A stretch of 64,000 nt of DNA, from contig JABYQQ010000015.1 of the NCBI GenBank assembly GCA_022605405.1, forward strand, positions 620,001 through 684,000, given 5' to 3'. The notes under the pieces are model-generated. The model did no database searches and was not told where the DNA came from. It saw only the letters and a program-made list of their open reading frames with translations. The position numbers and the translations under genes are program-made. Shown in pieces: positions 45,463-56,451 of this stretch. Within the stretch, counting starts at the first letter, position 1, and every line of letters starts with the position of its first letter. Source of the stretch: Earliella scabrosa (lineage: Eukaryota > Basidiomycota > Agaricomycetes > Polyporales > Polyporaceae).

Positions 45463-45832
45463 GCACGTAGAGCCTATATACCCATAGGTTACTCTAGATG
45501 AATGGATGAATGACAGGCATCACTTACCGTCGAGTGTGATCAAAATGATGGGTGGGTAACCAGGCATGAGTTTGACCCTCGAGCCTCGTGGTCGAAGGCA
45601 GCTTCTTTAGCAGCGGCCAGCGCAGGCCGAACGCAACAAAGTTTCTCGCGTCCGAGCCGAACCGGTCCAACTCCGACTCGGACCAACCTGGTGGCACCAA
45701 CTGGCACCAACAATGCCTGCGCAAATCCTCGATCGCAAGATATATCGCGTATTCGTCTTGGATAGCCGTGGCGACATCGTGATCTCCACGACAACCCTTC
45801 ATACCGCTCAGAGAGCCTGAGACAACTAGTAC

Positions 45833-47566
45833 TCACCACCCAATCGGTGGCAGACCCCACAGCCAATCTATGTAGCTCTTCTCAGGGTATAGCGACCAGT
45901 AGGGGCTCTCCGCTCTCCAGTACGACTCTCTCTCCGGGTCCCAAAACATCGTGTTCCGTACCTCCGTGGACTCCACATGATCTGCCACACCCGAAGACCG
46001 CACACGAACGGAGGGCTCGTCGTGATCACGACCGACGCTGACGCAGAGCTTGCGAATGGGGTGACCAAGCCGGACCCGCTCAGCCAGCATCTTCACCAGT
46101 GGCGTGTAGTCTGGGATGGCTCTCGCCGACTGAACGATGAGGGTCTGCAGGGATGGACACGGGACTGTTCGCGATGGGCGCGACACGTCGGATTCGCGAG
46201 GGACGAGCGCTGACTGAATCGCAGACGCGAGTTCTCGGGGAACGTTGTTCCTGCAAGCCACGACGAGGCACGATAGCGCGGGCATGTCCGCGGTCGCATG
46301 AGGGATGACGAGGTTGAGAAGGCTTAGGGGGTAGGTGGAAACAAACTGGCTCGTAGCGAGCCGTAGCGTGTGCACGGTGGAGACCAGTGGGGTGATCCTG
46401 GCGAGCAGCGCCCGAATGGTGGCGACGTGGTTACTGCCCGAGTTCGCGAGACGCATGTGCGCCCAGAAACCTCCGAGCGTGCCCCGTACCCGGATGTGGA
46501 AGTTGGGAAAATGAGCGCAGACGTCCAGCTCTGCAAGCTCTCCAATCGGTGGGATCGCAAACTTGTCGATGTCGCTTCGATGAATGAGATCGAGGCGATG
46601 GAGCTGGATCATGGAGGTTGGAGGGAGGCGCAAGTGGCCAAGGATGGTAAACGTGTCCGCAAACCCCGAACCGTTGAAGCATAGTGCACGCATGCGGTTC
46701 AAGGGCACGACGTGCACGTCCTGGCCACCTGTGTAGTCGGAGTAAACAAAAGTTTGCACAAGATGAAGCGTCTCAAGTTGCGGGGTATTGGCGAGGAGTT
46801 GGAGGAGTGAGCGTGCCCCTAGACAAACGTCGTGTCCACCGGAGATGCGTAGATGAGCAAGGGATGGGAAGTGATCGGAGGGAAGCACCCTCGCGCTGAG
46901 GGATATTGCTAGGGCTTTTAGAGCCACAGGCGTTAATTGTCCAAAAAGGTTGGTGTATCTCGGCTCGGGGTTGCGAGTTTGTGGGAGATCGTCGGGGGAT
47001 ATGTTCAAGTAGACAAGGTGGGCTGCTAGAGCAGGTAGGAGGCGTTCTAGGTGTGAGGTATCAGGCGGCCCTCCCACCTGACAGAGCTCGTGGATGCGTG
47101 ACTGGTAGCTCGTCTGGGATGCTGAGCCTGAGGCTAGCGTCCACGTGTGTAAATCCTTCGAGTCGGTATGCACTCGGAGTGGCAGTGTCCCGGCCCGTTT
47201 GATTAGCATGGTCGTGAACTGCCCAGACAATCGAGGGAGATGAGTCCAAAGGGATGGCGTCGAAAGGGCGATGACGCGCAATCTATGGCAAACTCGGGTG
47301 ATGGCAATGAGAGAGTCAATGTCAGTCGGGTCGTCGACGTGCCGTCGCCTGTCTTTGGGTGGCTTCTTATGGGATTCTCGTACACGGAGCAAGATCGTTG
47401 CAACGATCTCCGCGGGCAGGTGCTCAAGAGAGCTTTTCGCATTGCTGTGTACGTGATCATCCCTATGAATTGCGCAGACTACGGTGAGCGACGCGGTTGG
47501 AGAGCAGATATCATTGCTAATCACGGAGAAACGATGGACTCACGATGGAGAACTCCTGCCATTCAT
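45833..47566 (-). CDS. F-box protein
   Basis: Probable SCF adaptor with unknown target. The start was chosen by splicing: ATG 47566 encodes MNGRSSP, and a GTGAGT...ATAG intron (ending just before 47450) joins SDDHVHSNAKSSLEHLPAEI. Without this splice the main frame has no ATG ahead of the F-box. The F-box is LEHLPAEIVATILLRV ... ITRVCHRLRVIALSTPSLWT. The remaining roughly 450 residues have leucine-rich spacing (LPALAAHLVYLNISPDDL; FPSLAHLRISGG; LQLLANTPQLETLHLVQ), typical of mushroom F-box proteins. The end is DWLWGLPPIGW and a stop. The stop overlaps a good GTGAGT donor, so a further 3' exon is possible. Confidence 0.83.
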
Positions 47567-48441
47567 GATGTGGTGGCTCGAGTCTGTGCCCATCCAGCGG
47601 TTGGCAAGGTTCTACCAGATGACTGCAGTGGGGGCTCGATCAGTCTCTAAACGAATCAGAAACGAATCGTGGTTGCAAGGAGCGACGCCGCGATCGGCTA
47701 ACAAGGCGCCCGCTACTCATACTAAGCGCCTACGTTTGTATTGCTTCGCCGGGAACACATCTGGATGTTGCTCCAACGACGCAGGCATATTGGCTAGGCT
47801 CGACTCCTATGTGACATGTCTCTCTGGCTTGAGGCCCTCCGACTGCCTGACTCGCTCACGTACGATTCGTACAGATCCACTGGGTCTCTCTCACTCGTAA
47901 CGTCAAGGTATGTGCTTCGATACTATTCACTCGTATATAGTGAGACATCCGGGCCAGGCCCATATGGATGTGGATCTGATCGAGCCATGTTTCGAATCAT
48001 GGCCAACTGTGGTCGCTGGCAGCTCGAGGACGCATGTACAGGAAACTTGTACGGCGTACGACCGACTCGGACCCAACCCGAGTCGCTCTAGCAGGGGCTG
48101 TTTAGCCCACTGGCCGCGCCAGAATACTGGTAGGTTCGGTTTGTCATGAGAGATGACCGGGGTACACTGCCCAAACTTTTCACCGGGGTTGGCGCAAGAT
48201 CCCCACGTGATCGCGTTGGAGCCGATGTATGAAGCATCAGCCGTGAGCGTCTCGCTCATCGTGCATCTTGCCTGGAACCACCACCTAGTAGGTACTACCG
48301 TTCAAGTGCTTGAATGCTGATACTGAGGAAGCGGTTCAGCTATCGTACTCATAGGCATATGGACGAGATGACGTCTAGCGGTTCTCTAACATCGTTGGTG
48401 CCTTCCTACTTGTCACATATCGAGTACAGAACTCAAAGCCC
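47567..48441. other. Spacer between divergent F-box genes
   Basis: No supportable gene. A minus-strand frame near 48259 (MSETLTADASYIGSNAITWG) is short and isolated. Confidence 0.4.
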
Positions 48442-50421
48442 GTGAACTCGTGCAGCGATCAGCAGGTGCTTGAGCAGGAGATTGCGTCTGTAGAGGCCAA
48501 GCTCCGACTCATGAAGACTCGCTTCAATGCTCAGTCGGCTGTTGCCAGACTCCCCCCGGAGATCCTTTCTCAGATCTTCATCGACCAGGCAACCATGTTG
48601 CGTGAGGAGAGACTCACCATGGGAGCCAGCAACGACTTTCCGGACCACATACACCGCTCGTTTTACAACTGGCTCAAAGTGTCTCACGTCCACCGTCACT
48701 GGCGCGAGATCGCATTGGGATGCGTGAAGCTATGGACGTGGGTAGCTTTCGACCCTCGCCTTCCAGACGAGTTTTTCCAGACTATGCTCAAACGAGCCAG
48801 AGACCTTCCTCTCATGGTTGTGATACCCCTCTTCAATCATAAATCCTATTGTCACGGATGTCTCGACGCCGACGGATATCACGAAAACATGGCCTCCGCC
48901 ATGGACAACGTACACATGCTCCTCCCTCGAATACGAGAGCTTATCGTTATCATCAATCGGGAAGACGACGACCACCTATGGGAAAGCCTGGACGGCCCAG
49001 TCGACGCCCTCGAAGTTGTTCGCATCGAGGCGCTAGGATTCTCGCGCATTGCTATGCACACGACATTCACCATTATTCCTGCCATGATCCTCTCATCTCA
49101 TACTCCTCGGCTACATTCGCTGACCGTCTCAGGCGTCGGCATCGACACGCCTAACACCATCTTCTGCTCGTCTCTCCGTCATCTTGAAGTCCTAGACTGC
49201 AAGTTCGATGGTGAGGACGATGACCTAGGTCCCATCCTTTCCGCCCTTCGAGCGACGCCTTTCCTCGAGACCCTGAAGCTCGCCTGGCCGCGAGGACACA
49301 CCATGGAGAGTTTGTCTGCGCGCCATGACTTTACCGCTCTCACACACCTGAAGCAACTCCACATAACTGCAAGCATCCAACGTCTTTCCGGCTTCCTTGT
49401 CCACGTTCAAGTGCCCGCAGGAGCCTCACTCCACTTCAAACTCATCGATACAATGATCCCACCGTACAAGGAAGACTTCCTGGAGGCAATTAAATACCTC
49501 TTCGAGGATCAGACCATCTACCAGGCTGCTTGTACCCTTGGTGAGCCGATTCAAGCATGGGCGAACACTGCACCAGCGACCACAACGTGTCGCATCTGGG
49601 CAGCGGAAGGACACACCATACCACAATACGTGCAACACGATCGCTGGACGCACCAATTGGAGCATCTCCACGGTTTAACCCCACGCCTTACCCTCGAGAG
49701 CATGTCGAGTGTCTCGCTCGAGCCCATCGCGACAATCCTGCAATCGCTCGAGCTCACCAAGATGCGTATGCTCCACATCTCGGGCTCGACGACGGGGAAG
49801 GCGTGGGCGTCCATCTTCCAAAGCGCCAGCGCCCTGACATCCCTGCGTATGACGGGCATGTGCACGTTCGCCATACCTTCTCTGCTTGCGGAGGGCCGGC
49901 AGGCGCTGGAGCCTGTCGACGTTGCGCTCCGCATCAAGGCCGGGATGGACGAATGGCACTGGGCGCGCTTCGGCCGGGACGAGGAACGTGCTGAAGGAGG
50001 GGAGGTTGGTGCGCAGTGGGAGCTGAGGGACGTCATATCCAAGATGATGGTCGACGAGGATGCGGGTAACGTCAAGCCCTCGACAAGCGACCGCACGGCG
50101 GACACCTTGTTCCCGCACCTGCGTGTGCTCCAAATCGTCGATGTGGACCTCTCCCTACCGGACGGGACAAAGGCGCGTGGGCTGCAAGGATACCAGCATG
50201 CGGCCGCTGTGGACATCATGCGCTTCAGGGCGACGCGCGCGAAGTATGGCTTCGACGTCGCGACACTCGCAAAGAGCTTGATGTTGCGGCGCGCGGAGGG
50301 TGCTGCAGATCTCATACGGGTGGACTTCGAGGGATGCCATTGCGAGAGCACGACGCAGCTCGCGTCGCTGGCGGGAATCACTGCGGAGGTGTGGTGGGAT
50401 GGAACGGTGGTGGATACTTAG
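48442..50421 (+). CDS. F-box protein with N-terminal coiled coil
   Basis: Open frame of about 660 codons. An N-terminal heptad-rich helix (QVLEQEIASVEAKLRLMKTR) precedes the F-box ARLPPEILSQIFIDQATML ... NWLKVSHVHRHWREIALGCV and KLWTWVAFDP. This coiled-coil plus F-box layout is very common in Agaricomycetes. Leucine-rich repeats follow (LHSLTVSGVGI, SSLRHLEVLDCKF, ATPFLETLKLAWPRG), ending VWWDGTVVDT. The start is unresolved: the frame opens with GTG at 48442, and the first in-frame ATG (48511) lies inside the coiled coil. A short upstream exon seems likely; one candidate is ATG 48359, reading MDEMTSSGSLTSL, which would need an unusually short 32-base intron. Likely an SCF adaptor; target unknown. 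Confidence 0.82.
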   Translation: MNSCSDQQVLEQEIASVEAKLRLMKTRFNAQSAVARLPPEILSQIFIDQATMLREERLTMGASNDFPDHIHRSFYNWLKVSHVHRHWREIALGCVKLWTWVAFDPRLPDEFFQTMLKRARDLPLMVVIPLFNHKSYCHGCLDADGYHENMASAMDNVHMLLPRIRELIVIINREDDDHLWESLDGPVDALEVVRIEALGFSRIAMHTTFTIIPAMILSSHTPRLHSLTVSGVGIDTPNTIFCSSLRHLEVLDCKFDGEDDDLGPILSALRATPFLETLKLAWPRGHTMESLSARHDFTALTHLKQLHITASIQRLSGFLVHVQVPAGASLHFKLIDTMIPPYKEDFLEAIKYLFEDQTIYQAACTLGEPIQAWANTAPATTTCRIWAAEGHTIPQYVQHDRWTHQLEHLHGLTPRLTLESMSSVSLEPIATILQSLELTKMRMLHISGSTTGKAWASIFQSASALTSLRMTGMCTFAIPSLLAEGRQALEPVDVALRIKAGMDEWHWARFGRDEERAEGGEVGAQWELRDVISKMMVDEDAGNVKPSTSDRTADTLFPHLRVLQIVDVDLSLPDGTKARGLQGYQHAAAVDIMRFRATRAKYGFDVATLAKSLMLRRAEGAADLIRVDFEGCHCESTTQLASLAGITAEVWWDGTVVDT

Positions 50422-52292
50422 CGATGTGAGCCGCGAGCTTGAGCGTCGGAGAGACAATAGTGCAAACTCCGGTCAGGTGGCAATGATCACATATTGGGGC
50501 GCCGCCTCAAATTAGCCACAGACGCGTTCACGCTCTTCGCATCGCGTCTCCGATATGTACATCTCTCACCATCCCCCACGACATCTCATGCCCGCCGTGA
50601 CTCTCTTTACAGCCTACCAGAGCACTAGAGCAGAAGTCCAATAGTTCTCTAGTACTTGCACAAAGATTGCTCGTACGTCGCCTAAGGCGCGACTGCCCAT
50701 CTCCGGGTGTCGATGCATATGGGGTACCCTGCGCACTCCGTGTCAGCCCCCATACAATCTCAGAAGCCTTCCCAGGGCGTTCTCGCCGCCTAGTACGTAC
50801 GACGACATCACACAAGAACCCAGCGATAGTGCATCCGCATTTTCTCCAACGCTGATGGCCATGTGCCACATACTTGTGCGCATCCTCGTTGGCTCTTACG
50901 ACCCTAGCGTGCCTCCCTCCAGTAACTGCGACCTTCAGGACCGGATTAACTCGAAAACGCCACTGGTCGGAGATAGCGGGCGGGGTTTTGGAGACCTCCG
51001 TTTCCCATGGTATGGTAAGTATTGGAAGATAGGGACGAACACAGAAGCCGCAGTTGGACGCCCGAGTACCTGGGGCGGTGTCGACGCCGCACTATGTATC
51101 GCTCGTTCAAGAAGTGCGTACACCACCCACCTCCCTTCACAGGGTTCTTGTCATAGCATGACCGCTGTTCTATCCAGGGTGATGTGATAGCGTCGCGTAA
51201 CACGTCCGGCAAGTTCAATGGTCTGACAGCGGCCAACCAGAATGTACTACGCGTGGTTTTCCCTCAACGTTCCAAGCGCGAACGTGGCAGATACAGTTGC
51301 GCCCATTCGTTATCCACCAGGATACGGTGGAGCCACGCCCTGGAGACCACGCACGCCGGTGGTCGGCGCATCACTGGGAAGTATCACTTTCGCCGGCCTC
51401 TCACTGAGTCCCACTGGCACAGAATTTGAAGAACCCATGCAAGAATCTTTCGTGGCCGCGCATGTACGTACCTTCTGTCGTTGTTCTTCTCGGTCGATAT
51501 ATATTTGAACCGTTCATTCATGAGGGCTGACGTTACGTGCTCCGCGTTGTGAATGGATGCGGATCTGCCGACCTTTCTGTAGGATCAGCCCTGGCAAATG
51601 GGCCTATCGGTCGCGCGCTAGTCGCGTTGGTTGCGTTGGAGATCCTGCCTGCAATGATTGCTCAGTGAGCGCTGAACCTTCCTCCAGCTTTCAAAATTTC
51701 ACTGTCAGACGCTGACCCTAGGATGCATCAGCGCCCAAGAGCACTCCCACGCAAAGTCAACTTCTGATCCAGCGCTATGGCACGCTGGAGTCTGGCGGAA
51801 TTTCCTCTCTTTCTGCGTATGCAGCAGCGAACAGCAACTGCGTATGGAGGCCAGTCCTATAGCTAGCAGTCGCCGCTCCATGGCCCTGGCCAACGTTGAC
51901 GGTCAGTGCGAAACATCGAAGGAGATCACACTCCCACTCCACGCTGCCATCACCTGCTTGGCTTCCGCAACAGTTGATCATTCGCGCCCTCGCGGCATCC
52001 TGTAGTGCATTCCACGCAACCATCTAGGGCGATGCCCAGAAACCCGTTCTGGCTGCGGGGAACAGCGCTGACCCATGAACACAGCCGTCATCCAAGTCCG
52101 AAAATCCCGGCTTTCGGGGTGCATAACACCACACCGTCGTCGTAATGCCCACAAGAAGCAAAAGAACTGGAGAATCCCTCACTGCATCCGTTCAATCTAT
52201 CGCGAACTCTCCCTCTCGTAAGCCCTTCTCGCATTATAAACAAACAGAACGGAGCTCGGCCGAACGCAGCGTACCCCATTTCCACCTTGACG
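50422..52292. other. 1.9-kb stretch with unassigned open frames
   Basis: I cannot support a gene. The best candidate is on the plus strand: a frame at 51242-51508 (YYAWFSLNVPSANVADTVAP...) follows a possible acceptor at 51240 and has non-shadow composition. Another lies at about 51730-52006 (SAQEHSHAKSTSDPALW..., ending RPRGIL). They may be exons of one multi-intron gene or of a decayed one. No domain is recognised. Confidence 0.35.
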
Positions 52293-53418
52293 ATGGACAA
52301 GCTTGCAGTCGAGCTCATCACACTCATCTCCGTCTACGCCTGCACCGACGGCGGACAGACAGGATGCGCCCTCTCCCTTGTATCAAAACGCATTCGCGCC
52401 GCCTCGCGCCCAGCACGGTTCTTCACCGTAGGGCTCGTCAACGGGCCAGCCCAGATCGAGCAATTCCTCGAATGCTTCCAAGCGGAACGCGCGCGTGCTA
52501 CCGACGCCCTTCCGCGCGTCCGCCATCTCTGCCTATCCCTGATTGGGAAGGGTATCGACACCTCCGGACACCAACCTGCCCCCTTCGTACCAGCCAGCCA
52601 GCCCAAATCGCGCGCGGAGTTCCTCGCAGCCATGCAGCGTCGGGCGCAACACTGGCGGTCGACGCAGGACAACTACGACGACCAGTACAACCGTGTCGTA
52701 CCCGGGCTCATCTGCGCCGTCGCGCCTGACATCCTGACGTGGGCGCTGATCCAGGCTCAGTGGCGGAGCTCGACAGTCGTCCGCTGTTGTTTCCCAAACT
52801 TGCGGGATCTCATTGTCGTTGGCGGGGACCCGAGCTTCCTGCCGTTCGAGTTCATGCCAGGCGGACGTCCGCTGTACCCCGCGCTCAGGCACCTGCAACA
52901 TGTCCTCGCGTTCGTGGGCAGGGACGTCAACTTCATACAGTGGGCGCAGCACGCGCCGAACCTGACGAATTTGTTCGTCTTGCGGCTCGACCATAGCCCG
53001 CGCGTCACGGTGGACACGCTCGACCAGGTCATCAGTAAGTTACAGTACTGTCTGCACCCGCGCGGTTTAAGCTTACCTTGAGGCGCGCGCCTTTGAAGGT
53101 GATACCGGGACGGACGAATTCTTCCCGCATCTGCAACACGTCATGATTCAGCCGCCACCCCCTCCACCGGCGGTGCGGATGGACACGAGGGCACATCTCG
53201 CTTTTCGAACTTTTCTCACGTACCTTCAGAAGGTCGCCGAGAGGGCGAAGGTGCCGGTCGTGTTGCTTCCGCCCGCCGAGATCGAAGAGCTGGTGCCAGG
53301 CGTAGACCCGCACAAGGTGTGCATCGAGAAGCTGAGAACACAATGGCTCGCGCGAATCGCCGCGAATACTCCTGGGTACTGGGAGGAGGAGAATATCGTT
53401 CGTTCACGGCGGCATTGA
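52293..53418 (+). CDS. Uncharacterised F-box-like protein
   Basis: ATG 52293 begins MDKLAVELITLISVYACTDG, and LSLVSKRIRAASRPARFFTV completes a degenerate F-box (L-x-x-E-L-x-x-x-I ... A-L-x-L-V-S-K-x-x). The rest has leucine-rich spacing (PRVRHLCLSLIGKGI, FPNLRDLIVVGGDPSFLP, PALRHLQHVLAFVG, APNLTNLFVLRLDH). Exon 1 ends around 53020-53035. A second exon from about 53090 continues ARAFEGDTGTDEFFPHLQ, with a proline run, and stops at 53418. The exact splice between them is not settled: the obvious GTAAGT donor gives the wrong phase, while a donor at GTCATC three codons earlier fits. About 350 residues. Role unknown beyond possible SCF adaptor. Confidence 0.68.
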
Positions 53419-54526
53419 GTGCGAGCCGCGAAGAGCTGACGTCGAATATTCTTATTGACAAGAACATGTTGGCAGTACTAGCACCATTGTATGATGTATG
53501 TATGTGATCTGCGGTCTTCTCGTAATGTCAACATTAATACGCATGGATCGTGGCTGCGGCAGCGACTGACTGGGACTGCTGGAAGGGGGAGAATGCTTGT
53601 TTCGGAGCAAGCTTTGATGCGAGCACTGCCACTTATGCTCACCGGGATTGGCCGCCACCATGACGGCCTCCTCTCGTGAGCCCAAGTTCCGAGTCATCAT
53701 GGACGATTGAACGCACTGCTCAGGTCGCCCCGTGCGTAGAACAACAATGTAGAGTTTCTCGAAGACTGTAGTGAGTGTTATCAATCCCTCTGGTCCTAGC
53801 ACTGAGTCCTGACTGATGTAGTCTGATTCTCCGAGTGTGCGGCCAGTGAGTCGCTGAACGGTACCACGCGATCAACATTTGTACTAGCGGGTGCGTCTTG
53901 GCATTCGAGTTGCGCCGCCGACTCGCCTCCATCCTTCTCCTGAAGGACGGCACATGGTATTGTCAAGCACTTGACCAGTACCAGCCATTCCTCACCGGTA
54001 CCGTTCAGAACAACCTCAACAGACCCCGGCTTCTCCTCTTCTTCACTTCTGTCGGCTAGGAGCCTAGGACATTCCATCCGCCTGGATCCACCCCCGACGG
54101 CTTACCCGCAAAGCGACATATGACACATTGGTCTATACCTCACAGGGGTATTCCACGGGGTGAACAGTCATATGAACTCACAAGTATATGTCATTCAAAG
54201 GTACAGCTCGTCCAGTAGTGCTTTAACCTGCTTCAACGTTGAGATGACGACCAATTTAGCCGAAGTGTAGCCTCGTGATCGTCTGTATTCGGTGAGGACA
54301 CAAGTCCCATGCACCCCGAAAGTCGTAGGCAGCTGACCGGTCAGATGTACGCCAACTGATACCCGGACGCCTTCGCTGGAGGTAAACCAGAAGATGACGC
54401 AGGCGGGCAGCATTTTCATGTGGGCAGGGAACCGCACTTATATTCCGTAGGATAGGTCGAACACAAGTGCGGTTCAGTCCTCGGGTCCATCACCGACTGG
54501 GACCTCTCCTGCCCCTCCCACAACCC
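53419..54526. other. Spacer with two unassigned minus-strand frames
   Basis: The minus-strand frames 53796-54077 (MECPRLLADRSEEEEKPGSV..., then VVLNGTGEEWLVLVKCLTIP) and 54195-54437 (GVHLTGQLPTTFGVHGTC...) have protein-like composition and could be exons of one gene. Neither has a known domain, so they are left unannotated. The right end is the promoter of the oxidase gene. Confidence 0.35.
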
Positions 54527-56330
54527 ATGGCGGTCTTCAAACGCCTCTTCCCCGTGGCCCTGCTCGCGCTCGGCGCTGTCGCAATCCCCTATAACACCTT
54601 CGACGGCGATGGTCACCCGGCCTGCCACGATGTCGCGCGCATTGTCAACGCGACCTCGGTCGACGAGATGGTCTCGCTCGTCCGCGACGCCGCCGCGTCG
54701 GGCATGAAAGTGCGCGCGAGCGGGAAGGGGCACATGTGGTACGACACGATGTGCTCCGACGACCCCAACACGCTCATTATCCGCACCGAGGAGGTCAACG
54801 GCATCTACGACATGGACCTTCCCGAGGGCGCCGAGTCCGGGACCGTGATGATCGAGGCCGGTGTCACATTCTTCCAGCTTGCGGACTACCTTCACGAGAG
54901 GGGCGCATCGGTGGGGTACACGCTCGTCAACTGGAACATTACCCTCGCGGGCAGTGTTGCGATGGGCGCGCATCGGTCCAGCTTGAGGGAGGACTCTATG
55001 GTCGCAGCTGGCGCTCAAGAGATCCACATCATCGACGGAAAGGGGGAGCTGAGGGTAGTGGCGAGGAACGAGACAAACGATGAATGGTTGGCTGCCTCGG
55101 TACGAGACATTAACTCCCACTTCTGTCACTTTAAGATGTGCTGACCTCCATTTACCAATATTCAGACAAGCTTGGGCCTGCTGGGTGTGATTGCGAGGAT
55201 GAAGTTCAAAATATATCCCGACTTCAAGGTATACGCGAAGCAGGATACGTAAGTCCCCTTCAAAAGAAGCTATCTCGGCATCGAGAATGACTGAACGTGC
55301 GACAATACATAGCTTATCCGAAGACGAGGTCCTCAATGGGGACATTTACGGTCTAATCAGCCCGTATGCTACAGCGAACTTCTGGGTACGTGTGTGAATA
55401 GGCTCATTCCCGGCAGATTCTTACGCAACCTTGGTTCTCTTCTCTTCTCTATTCCAATGCAGTGGTGGCCGTGGCTGCGCAAGTTCCACCATCGGTACTA
55501 CGACCCCGTCCCGGCGAACTTCACTGATCAGGAAGGCTTCCAGTCCACCTTCTCCGTCACCAAGACCGAAGCTGACGCGGCGGCGGCTTTGCTTAACTCC
55601 GGCAAATACCTCGCGACGTCGAACATGGCCGCCGAGACGCTCTTCTTCACGCTCTGGGAGTTCCCCAACTTCCGCGAGAAGACGACGGACAAGGCGATCC
55701 TCAGTTGGCCCGTCTACGGCTGGAACTACGACGTCCTGATCGGCGGCCTCTACCCCGGCTACGGCACCGAGTGGGACTTTGGCCTGCGTGGCCTCACGCT
55801 CGAGCTCGCCTTCCCCGTCACGCAGGCGAACGCCGTGCTGAAGCGCGTCCGCCAGGCGTTCGACGACGAGGCGAAGAAGGGCAAGTTCATGACGAGCACG
55901 TACCGCAGCGGAATCAACATCAAGTTCGGCAAGGCCTACTTCGACCTCCTCGGCCAGGTCACCTACGACACGTCCGATGGAGCGGACTGGAGCAAGGGTG
56001 CGATCATGTTCGACTTCCCGAGCTTCAAGCCTACCGTCGGCGATGGGCTGCGGTACAACGAGCCATTCTGTGAGTAGCTCTGTCGTCTAAGCGGGGACGC
56101 CTGCATGCGGACGTTGGGCTGACTATGGTGCAGACCACAACCTTGCGACCACGCTCATCAACGAGTTCCCGTGCCGCCCGCACTGGACGAAGAACACGCG
56201 CGAGGTCTTCCAGCAGTCTGCGAAGCACATCGACCCGAGCCACATCGCGCGCTTCAAGGCCGTCCGCGAGCAGTTCGACCCAGAGGGCATATTCAAGAGC
56301 GTCGTGGGCGAGATCATGGGCCTATACTAG
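54527..56330 (+). CDS. Secreted FAD-linked oxidase, sugar-1,4-lactone-oxidase-like
   Basis: Flavoprotein of the PCMH (VAO) fold with a C-terminal ALO-type domain, resembling D-arabinono- and gulono-lactone oxidases. MAVFKRLFPVALLALGAVAI is a signal peptide, so it is probably secreted, unlike mitochondrial ALO. The FAD domain has VRASGKGHMWYDTMC (the GxGH motif with the histidine used for covalent flavin in relatives), NTLIIRTEEVNGIYDMD, VMIEAGVTFFQLADYLHERG and NITLAGSVAMGAHRSSLRED. After short introns come TSLGLLGVIARMKFKIYPD, VYGWNYDVLIGGLYPGYGTE and LTLELAFPVTQANAVLKRV. The final exon has EFPCRPHWTKNTREVF, the ALO-family HWxK block, and ends KSVVGEIMGLY. About 550 residues. Electron donor uncertain; H2O2 production is plausible from the family. 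Confidence 0.87.
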
Positions 56331-56451
56331 GCGCGGCGTCAGTGATATTGGCCTGTCTCGGACGAATTTGTGTTCCACAATTGCTTGAACGATGACTTTG
56401 TTTCCCTGTGTACTACAAATCATTCATTCCCGACCCATCCAGTGCTACACT

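Noticed and set aside
49551..50381. Minus-strand frame of 276 codons opposite the F-box gene at 48.4-50.4 kb
   Set aside because: Antisense shadow with Ser/Arg-rich composition. The plus strand has the F-box and leucine-rich spacing.
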